From contig DPXZ01000077.1 of the NCBI GenBank assembly GCA_003526765.1, positions 7,995 through 27,829 of the forward strand: DNA of 19,835 nucleotides. Direction: 5' to 3'. Made by a program: the position numbers and the translations under genes. Under the pieces are notes generated by a model that ran no database searches, was not told where the DNA came from, and was given only the letters and a program-made list of their open reading frames with translations. Positions 14,381 to 19,835 of this stretch are shown here, one piece after another. Numbering within the stretch: position 1 is the stretch's first letter; every line of letters begins with the position of its first letter. Source of the DNA: Fervidobacterium sp. (GTDB lineage Bacteria > Thermotogota > Thermotogae > Thermotogales > Fervidobacteriaceae).

Positions 14381-16594
14381 CTACGATTTTTTGGTCTTTC
14401 TTCTGTAGTAATTCTTTTTGAATCCACCTTTCTTTGCTCCAGATGATTCGTCAATTTCCGCCTCTTCCTGCTCAGCGCTTTTTTCCTCTTCGTTTTGCAA
14501 AAAATACAGTTTTCCGCCATTTAACACACCGAACATCGAGGACTTTATTGATTTATTCACTTTGCAATTCGGACAGTTCAAATAGAGCCCGTATTTACCA
14601 ACTTTCAATCTATAATTGCCATCACAGGTCTCACAGTGCATGTTTGTTTCGAAATCTATGCTGAAGAATTCTTTTTGAGCGTGTTCAAGATCCTTTGTGA
14701 ATTTGCTCAAGAATTCCTTAATTATTACTTTCCAATCTTTCTTTCCACTTTCCACTTCATCGAGCTGTTTTTCCATCTCGGCAGTGAAATTTTTGTCCAC
14801 TATGTCTGGAAATCTCTTCTCTAAATAGTCATTCACGACAAAGCCTAATATCGTTGGTATAAGCGTTCTTCTGCTTCTTACGATGTATTTTCTTGCAAGG
14901 AGCGTTTGAATGATCGTCGCGTAAGTACTTGGCCTTCCGATGCCCTCGTTTTCCAGCGTCTTTACGAGAGAGGCCTCACTATATCGATCCGGTGGCGTCG
15001 TCTCCGCTTCTTGAGATTTCGGAGATACGTTGTATTCTTCACCCACTTTCAAGTCTTTATGTTCCTCACTCATCTCATCATCGATACTATAGACTGCCTC
15101 AAATCCATCGAATATTCTCTCCCTAACACTTGCCTCAAATATGTATTTTGAGTTTTCAAAATCGTAGCTATATTGCTTGTAGACTGCACTACTCATCTGA
15201 GATGCTACGAAACGTTTCCATATGATTTCGTACAATCTGAGATGGTCTTTGTCGAGCAAATTTTTTGCCTTTTCTGGTGTCATTGATACATTGACAGGTC
15301 TTATACATTCGTGGGCATCTTGCACTTTTGCCTTGCTTTCTTTATTTGCCTTTCGTACCTCTTCACCTAAATATTCTTGACCAAATTTTGATAGGATGAA
15401 ATCTTTTGTGGCATCTTTTGCCTCTTCAGATATTCTCGTCGAGTCGGTTCTCATGTACGTGATAAATGCTATGTGTCCTTCAGCTGTGTCTATACCCTCG
15501 TAGAGTTCTTGAGCAATTTTCATCGTCTTATACACTGCGAAATTCAGCCGAGTGGAGGCATCTTGCTGCAGTGTACTCGTAGTGAATGGCAGTGGCGGAT
15601 TTTTCTTTACCTCTTTTATGTCTATGTCTATGAGCTTTACGCTTCTTACACCATTTAGTATCTCGTCAGCTATCTCTTTAGTGACATCTGTAGGTTTGAT
15701 TTTCTTGCCGTCTATTTTCGTTAAATTCGCCTTGAGGCCGGCAATTTCGATCCACACTTTGTAGTATTTTTGAGGTACGAATTCGAATCTCTTTTGTTCT
15801 CTCTCACATATTATCTTGAGTGCTGCAGATTGAACTCTCCCTGCACTACGTGCATCCTTTATGATCCTCCAAAGTAGCGGGCTTATCTTGTATCCAACTA
15901 TTCTGTCAAGGGCCCTTCGCGCAAGTTGTGCATTAACCCTGTTCATATCTATCTCGCGAGGTGATTTAACCGCCTCTTGTATCGCATGTGGTGTAATCTC
16001 GGAAAAGGTTATCCTGTTTCTACCACTGACGTTCAGTATATTCGATAGATGCCACGCGATGGCCTCCCCTTCCCTATCAGGGTCAGATGCCAGCAGCACC
16101 TCTTTGCCTTCAGTGACTCTCTTTATATCCTCAACTACAGGTTCTTTCCCCGGTATGATTTCAAAAGTCATTTCGAGTGTGTTCAAATCAACACCGAATT
16201 TTTTCTGAGGTAGATCTCGCACGTGTCCTTTCGAAGATATAACTTGATAGTCACTGCCAAGTATGCTTTCTATTGTCTTCGCCTTTGCGGGCGATTCAAC
16301 GATGATGACTTTACTTGCGTTGGTTATCCTTGTTGAATGGCTTGAACTACTTAGACCAGATGAATCCGACTTCGATTTGCTTCTTGACTTAGTGGTTGCT
16401 GTTTTTTTAGTGCTTGTTGATTTTACCGATTCAGCAGATTTAGTAGACTTTGCTTGCCCCTCTTGCTTTTTTGACGTCTTCTTCGTCTCTTTCGTTTCTT
16501 TTGATTCAGTCGATTTTGTAGATTTGCTGGACTTTGTCGACTTTGTTGTTTTTGTCGGTTTTACTGATTTGTTAGCTCCACTACTTGTTGCCAC
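14381..16594 (-). CDS. topA: DNA topoisomerase I (type IA) with a Lys/Ser/Thr-rich N-terminal extension
   Basis: TopA relaxes negative supercoils through a transient 5'-phosphotyrosine. In this 737-residue product the Toprim domain starts at about 95 (KVIIVESPAKAKTIE, catalytic Glu100; DPDREGEAIAWH at 171-182). The active-site Tyr380 lies in YMRTDSTRIS. One Cys4 zinc finger uses Cys654, Cys657, Cys674 and Cys677, and the basic tail ends YYRRKTKKS. Residues 1-92 are an extra low-complexity segment of imperfect KSTKST-type units, almost only K, S, T and E, with no counterpart in usual bacterial TopA. Without it the protein is about 645 residues, close to the Thermotoga enzyme. GTG at 16594 is supported by AGGTGAT 6-7 bases upstream, so the extension is probably translated. 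The leader contains a 7-bp hairpin at 16623-16646. Confidence 0.96.
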   Translation of the reverse strand: MATSSGANKSVKPTKTTKSTKSSKSTKSTESKETKETKKTSKKQEGQAKSTKSAESVKSTSTKKTATTKSRSKSKSDSSGLSSSSHSTRITNASKVIIVESPAKAKTIESILGSDYQVISSKGHVRDLPQKKFGVDLNTLEMTFEIIPGKEPVVEDIKRVTEGKEVLLASDPDREGEAIAWHLSNILNVSGRNRITFSEITPHAIQEAVKSPREIDMNRVNAQLARRALDRIVGYKISPLLWRIIKDARSAGRVQSAALKIICEREQKRFEFVPQKYYKVWIEIAGLKANLTKIDGKKIKPTDVTKEIADEILNGVRSVKLIDIDIKEVKKNPPLPFTTSTLQQDASTRLNFAVYKTMKIAQELYEGIDTAEGHIAFITYMRTDSTRISEEAKDATKDFILSKFGQEYLGEEVRKANKESKAKVQDAHECIRPVNVSMTPEKAKNLLDKDHLRLYEIIWKRFVASQMSSAVYKQYSYDFENSKYIFEASVRERIFDGFEAVYSIDDEMSEEHKDLKVGEEYNVSPKSQEAETTPPDRYSEASLVKTLENEGIGRPSTYATIIQTLLARKYIVRSRRTLIPTILGFVVNDYLEKRFPDIVDKNFTAEMEKQLDEVESGKKDWKVIIKEFLSKFTKDLEHAQKEFFSIDFETNMHCETCDGNYRLKVGKYGLYLNCPNCKVNKSIKSSMFGVLNGGKLYFLQNEEEKSAEQEEAEIDESSGAKKGGFKKNYYRRKTKKS

Positions 16595-16680
16595 TATTTC
16601 ATCACCTACTTCAATTATTTGCGTTTCTTACAAGACAAAAAGAAACTCTCTTAAAGTACTCTTGTAGACCACTCTTAGGA

Positions 16681-17664
16681 TCATCTTAGGAGAAATCTTC
16701 TATTCAAATTTGTGTCGTACTCGCTCCACTCTTTTCCTCTTTCTTCATGTTCGATTATTTGAAGGACTCTGTTAATCTTGGAATCCATGTTTTCTACGTA
16801 GTGTAGTACCAAGGCTTCGGGAGTCTTTGGTATAACTGGAGAGCCCCATTCGTATTCGCCATGGTGCGATGCGATTAAATGTTTCAATTTCAAAAGCTTG
16901 TTGTAGGGCACACCCCTCACTCTTCTATCGATCATCTCTATACCTATAACGATATGACCAAGCAATTCTCCCTCGGTTGTTACTTCTATACCCTTTTGGT
17001 TGATCACGTATTCTTTTACCTTGCCAAGATCGTGCACAAGTGCGCCAGTTATGAGTAGATCTCTATCCAACTGAGCATATATTTTGCACACCTGGTCTAC
17101 GAGTTTAGCCACGTTGAGTGAGTGTTCGAGCAGACCTCCTATGTATGCGTGGTGAATTCTCATACCTGCAGGAGCGTTCTTGAAAGCCTCTACGAAGGCC
17201 TTATCTTCAACGAAGAATATTTCAAGTACTTTTCTGTAATCGTTGTCTTCAACTGTTTGAATCATCCTGACGAGTTCTTTGTACAATTCTTCTGGATTGT
17301 TGATCTTGGATACAAATCTTTCCACATTGTATTGGCCTTCGCCTAATTTCTTCAGCGCACCATCCGAATCTGCGATGTTTATCTGTATCCGTTCGTCGTA
17401 GTAGACCACTTTTCCAGAAACAGCAAGCACGGAGCCAATTTGGAGCGTTTGATCGTTGGTTTCCGCGTTGTATCTATCTACTGCCCTTACGCTTCCCGTC
17501 CTATCTTCGAGTGTAAGGAGTAGAAATTTCTTGCCATCCTTTGTTTCTTGGAGTTTCTTACTTCTGAGTTTGAATATTCCATCGATCTCCCTATCAACGT
17601 AATTTTCGAGGTCTTCGACATACGGTGTTTCCAATTTCTTCAAGATTTCATCAGGTATATTCAC
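16681..17664 (-). CDS. YhaM-like 3'-5' exoribonuclease (OB-fold plus HD domain)
   Basis: This 327-residue protein has the domain layout of YhaM, a 3'-5' exoribonuclease of Firmicutes. An N-terminal OB-fold nucleic-acid-binding domain lies at about 20-100 (GKKFLLLTLEDRTGSVRAVDR...VLAVSGKVVYYDERIQI). An HD phosphohydrolase domain follows with HHAYIGGLLEHSLNVA at 171-186, the HD pair His211-Asp212 (GALVHDLGKVKEY) and SHHGEYEWGSP further on. The HD residues bind the metal. Start is GTG at 17664 with GAGGGGAT about 6 bases upstream, and it overlaps the alr stop as GTGA, so translation is likely coupled. RNA substrate is inferred from the family. Confidence 0.88.
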   Translation of the reverse strand: MNIPDEILKKLETPYVEDLENYVDREIDGIFKLRSKKLQETKDGKKFLLLTLEDRTGSVRAVDRYNAETNDQTLQIGSVLAVSGKVVYYDERIQINIADSDGALKKLGEGQYNVERFVSKINNPEELYKELVRMIQTVEDNDYRKVLEIFFVEDKAFVEAFKNAPAGMRIHHAYIGGLLEHSLNVAKLVDQVCKIYAQLDRDLLITGALVHDLGKVKEYVINQKGIEVTTEGELLGHIVIGIEMIDRRVRGVPYNKLLKLKHLIASHHGEYEWGSPVIPKTPEALVLHYVENMDSKINRVLQIIEHEERGKEWSEYDTNLNRRFLLR

Positions 17665-18755
17665 AATTCCATCCCCTCATACTTTCTAGCTACTCGCTCA
17701 GAAATCCTGCAAGTGACCTCATAATTTATCGTATCCACCAGACGTGCAATTTCTTCTGCGGTTATCGCATTATCCCCTTGCTTTCCTATGAGTACAACCT
17801 CATCACCGATTTTCACGTCACTCAAATGACTGACGTCCACCATGAATTGGTCCATGCAAACACGCCCGACGATAGGGCATCTCTCACCGTGAATGAGCAC
17901 GTATCCTTTATTAGATAACTGCCTCCAATATCCATCTGCGTAACCTACGGGTATGGTGGCTATTCTCATCTCCATGAATGCCCTGAAAGTTCTGCCATAA
18001 CTAACCGTATCACCGGGATTGATCGTTTTTACGTAGGAAACGATGCTCTTCCACTCGAGCACAGGCTTGAGCTCACTGTTTTGGACTGCATCACTTGGTT
18101 GAAGTCCATAGCTTGCAATGCCAATTCTCACGTAATCGAAACAATTCACAACTTTCAACAACGCAGCTCCACTATTGCATATATGCTTTATTTTAACATC
18201 GAGATCTAAGTTGGCAAATTGCTCTACTTGTTCTTTTGTAAATGCAACATCCTCTTCGTCAACACTATCTGCAACGGCAAAATGGGTGTATGCACCTTCA
18301 ATCTCAAAACCTGCTTTTCTCGCACTCGATATGAATTCTTTGGCCTCTTGTGGTTGCACGCCAAGCCTTCTCATGCCCGTATCTATCTTCACATGACACT
18401 TTGGTTTGAAAGGCTGCTTGGCGTATTCATTCAACTGTTCCCACGAATAGAGCGTCAAAGTTAAGTTATTTTCACAGGCAACGTTTATCAGATCAGGCTC
18501 GACGTAGTTGAACACCAGTATATTGCTCTTTATCCCGTGGTTTCTAAGTTGCAATCCTTCTTCAAGGAATGCGACAGCAAAATAATCTATGCCCATTTTT
18601 TCCGCAACTTTCGACAGAGCGATTGCACCGTGTCCATATGCATTCGCCTTTACTACGGGCATTACCTTTGATGGTGCGCAATGGTGTTGAAAAAACTGCA
18701 AGTTGCTGATATAATTCCTTAGATTTATAACTGCATACGTCCTTCTACTTTCCAT
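17661..18755 (-). CDS. alr: Alanine racemase
   Basis: Alr is a PLP enzyme that interconverts L- and D-alanine and supplies D-Ala for peptidoglycan. The 364-residue product shows the PLP lysine Lys36 in VVKANAYGHG. It also has HVKIDTGMRRLGV, THFAVADS and VRIGIASYGLQPS, and then SYGRTF with the catalytic-type tyrosine. GYADGYWRQLSNKG and GRVCMDQFMVDVS follow near the C-terminus. I chose ATG at 18755 because AGGTGA lies 5 bases upstream. A GTG three codons earlier (18764) overlaps that ribosome site and is unlikely. The 3' end overlaps the YhaM-like gene by 4 nt. Confidence 0.96.
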   Translation of the reverse strand: MESRRTYAVINLRNYISNLQFFQHHCAPSKVMPVVKANAYGHGAIALSKVAEKMGIDYFAVAFLEEGLQLRNHGIKSNILVFNYVEPDLINVACENNLTLTLYSWEQLNEYAKQPFKPKCHVKIDTGMRRLGVQPQEAKEFISSARKAGFEIEGAYTHFAVADSVDEEDVAFTKEQVEQFANLDLDVKIKHICNSGAALLKVVNCFDYVRIGIASYGLQPSDAVQNSELKPVLEWKSIVSYVKTINPGDTVSYGRTFRAFMEMRIATIPVGYADGYWRQLSNKGYVLIHGERCPIVGRVCMDQFMVDVSHLSDVKIGDEVVLIGKQGDNAITAEEIARLVDTINYEVTCRISERVARKYEGMEL

Positions 18756-18817
18756 CGCACTCACCTACTTTTAAGGTTTCAAGTTCTTCGTATTTACAAC
18801 TTCTCCTTCTACGAATT

Positions 18818-19222
18818 CTACAAACGAAATTCAGAACGATTGAAAATTCTTTCTGACTTTCTGTTACTTGATTTATCTTGATTTCTAATTGTATCATCGA
18901 GTATGTTGGCCATTTTTATTGGAGGTAAGTGATACACTCTCCATCTAGTTCTCAACTTTACACCAAGGACACTGTACCTAAAGTCTATTATATCACTTAA
19001 ATCCACATTGAAGTACCAACTGTGCAACTTGGAGCCTCTCAATTCTATTTTGAAAAACAGTGCCTCTATGGTTAGAAACAGAATAACGATGTAAAAGATG
19101 ACAGACACAGTCAGTATCAGATTTGATGAAGGCAAAGAAAAAATTTGGAGCACAAATGACGTGCTCACAATGCTTAAGAGGATCATACAATATTTGTACC
19201 AGTTTTGCGTCTTGAATGTCAT
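18818..19222 (-). CDS. Small membrane protein with two TM segments and a PH-like C-terminal region
   Basis: I do not recognise this as a named gene. The product of about 134 residues has two hydrophobic segments near the N-terminus, ILLSIVSTSFVLQIFSL and LILTVSVIFYIVILFLTIEA, joined by a short loop. A cytoplasmic-looking region follows (KIELRGSKLHSWYFNVDLSDIIDFRYSVLG...RTRWRVYHLPP) whose pattern resembles small bacterial PH-like domains. The C-terminus is polar and basic. The start is uncertain. ATG at 19222 and TTG at 19237 are in frame, neither has a good ribosome site, and the TTG lies inside the T tract of the rpmB terminator. Expression may depend on readthrough from rpmB. It could be a lineage-specific protein. 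Confidence 0.65.
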   Translation of the reverse strand: MTFKTQNWYKYCMILLSIVSTSFVLQIFSLPSSNLILTVSVIFYIVILFLTIEALFFKIELRGSKLHSWYFNVDLSDIIDFRYSVLGVKLRTRWRVYHLPPIKMANILDDTIRNQDKSSNRKSERIFNRSEFRL

Positions 19223-19235
19223 AATCCAACAATTC

Positions 19236-19263
19236 AAAAAGAGCGGGGATATCCCCGCTCTTT
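19236..19263 (-). terminator. Intrinsic terminator of rpmB
   Basis: GAGCGGGG (19241-19248) and CCCCGCTC (19253-19260) form an 8-bp GC-rich stem with an ATAT loop, extended by AAA/TTT. Together they make a perfect palindrome. On the minus strand five T residues follow (19240-19236). It lies directly after the rpmB stop codon. Confidence 0.88.
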
Positions 19264-19483
19264 ATGCCTCCATTGATACGGATTTAGATTTGCTAGCGTA
19301 TCTCTTAACTTTTCCAGATTTCAAACAATCTGTACAGATACCCATTCTTTTAATTGTTCCATCTTCAAGTTGAACACGTACTTTCTGAACATTTGGCTTA
19401 AACCATCTGTTTGTATGCCTATTTGAGTGGCTTACTGTCTTGCCCGCCCTTGGTTCCTTACCACAGATCTCGCACTTTGCCAT
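19262..19483 (-). CDS. rpmB: 50S ribosomal protein L28, zinc-binding (C+) form
   Basis: L28 is a component of the large ribosomal subunit. The 73-residue protein begins [20 protein letters not shown], continues [13 protein letters not shown] and ends with a short Ser/Lys-rich tail. Two CxxC pairs, Cys4/Cys7 and Cys50/Cys53, form the zinc site of the C+ paralogue type. AAAGGAGG lies about 9 bases before the ATG. The gene has its own promoter (19571-19598) and terminator (19236-19263), so it is probably monocistronic. Some zinc-binding ribosomal proteins have zinc-free paralogues controlled by Zur; no Zur site was identified here. Confidence 0.97.
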   Translation of the reverse strand: MAKCEICGKEPRAGKTVSHSNRHTNRWFKPNVQKVRVQLEDGTIKRMGICTDCLKSGKVKRYASKSKSVSMEA

Positions 19484-19570
19484 AACCGCTTCCTCCTTTA
19501 TGTTGATTCATTGTGATTTAAATAATGATATACAATCGACATATTAAATACCTATGCCACTACGTGGTAT

Positions 19571-19598
19571 ATTATACCAACTATATTTGCAAATTCAA
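19571..19598 (-). promoter_or_regulatory. Extended -10 promoter of rpmB
   Basis: Reading the minus strand, TTGAAT at 19598-19593 and TATAAT at 19576-19571 are 16 bases apart, with TGG directly before the -10. The layout matches the rpmH promoter. The -10 lies within a perfect 13-bp palindrome, GGTATATTATACC at 19566-19578. The leader to the rpmB start would be about 80 nt. Confidence 0.75.
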
Positions 19599-19835
19599 GT
19601 GGCAATTTGGTAAAGAATAACAGAAAAATTATGCTAATGGACTCATTGAACTTTCGTTTAGAGAGCCAATCGTATGTGATGCTTTATCTATTTATTAAGG
19701 AAATTAATACGCTTTTTATCAAATACTCGGCTGTGCAAAGACGGAGATGCGTTATACGACAATCGTGGGTGCAGATTGCCATAAATCATAAAAAATATCA
19801 TAAAAATATCCAATTTAAAAATGAAAAAATTGCTG
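19599..19835. other. AT-rich right-end region without a recognisable gene
   Basis: About 235 bases beyond the rpmB promoter show no open frame with a ribosome site. An ATG at 19821 (atgaaaaaattgctg) could begin a plus-strand gene with a signal-like Met-Lys-Lys-Leu-Leu. It has no GGAGG-type site upstream and is cut by the window end. A short repeated string (catcataaaaatatc-like, 19786-19811) is simple AT-rich sequence. Confidence 0.4.

Noticed and set aside
16263..16667. A 134-codon plus-strand frame rich in Val, Leu, Phe and Asp opposite the topA start
   Set aside because: It is the antisense image of the Lys/Ser/Thr repeats of the topA N-terminus. The hydrophobic look comes from codon complementarity.
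19684..19784. A 32-codon minus-strand frame beginning MAICTHDC
   Set aside because: It is short, has no ribosome site, and shows no similarity pattern that I recognise.

Overview
The window is about 40% GC and almost fully coding. TTG and GTG start codons and GGAGG ribosome sites are frequent. The gene content points to Thermotogota and most likely the genus Fervidobacterium: rpmH-rnpA-yidD-yidC-khpB followed by a TM1459-like cupin, a SpoVS/Alba protein without other sporulation genes, a MJ1487-type B12/radical SAM protein, and a Cys4 zinc-binding L28. The genus is inferred from protein similarity and composition. No 16S or other rRNA gene is present.

Left part, plus strand (1-4250). A strong extended -10 promoter drives a tightly overlapped operon: ribosomal protein L34, RNase P protein, YidD, the YidC insertase, the KhpB RNA-binding protein and a small metal cupin. 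A near-consensus promoter then precedes five tRNA genes (Pro-TGG, Gly-TCC, Arg-TCT, His-GTG, Arg-TCG), all with encoded CCA. spoVS follows without a clear promoter of its own and ends at a good intrinsic terminator.

Middle part, minus strand (4244-8160). This is the only accessory-looking segment. A LacI-family repressor, a PIG-L type deacetylase, a Gfo/Idh/MocA dehydrogenase and a sugar-ABC ATPase form one tightly spaced unit. The ATPase ends after one nucleotide-binding domain, and no permease or binding protein follows. The cluster abuts the spoVS terminator, so it looks like a sugar (possibly N-acetylated sugar) catabolic operon cut off by a deletion or rearrangement. A LacI-type palindrome lies just downstream of the putative lacI promoter and suggests autoregulation. 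About 400 bp without genes follows, containing the terminator of the next operon.

Right part, minus strand (8161-19500). This is mostly housekeeping. In transcription order it runs: rpmB with its own promoter and terminator; a small two-TM membrane protein; alr; a YhaM-like OB/HD exoribonuclease; topA with an unusual Lys/Ser/Thr-rich N-terminal extension; a PP1-type phosphatase; a DUF368/PopT candidate polyprenyl-phosphate translocase; pheS without pheT; truB; a divergent YchF; a RemA-like DUF370 protein; and a B12-binding radical SAM protein. Many of these genes overlap or are closely spaced.

No CRISPR array, insertion sequence, phage gene or recognisable defence system was seen. The items most worth a second look are the truncated ABC gene in the LacI/PIG-L/Gfo cluster, the topA N-terminal tail, the 83-nt khpB/cupin overlap, the divergent YchF, and the RemA/radical SAM pair. 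Nothing here clearly amounts to a new biological system.
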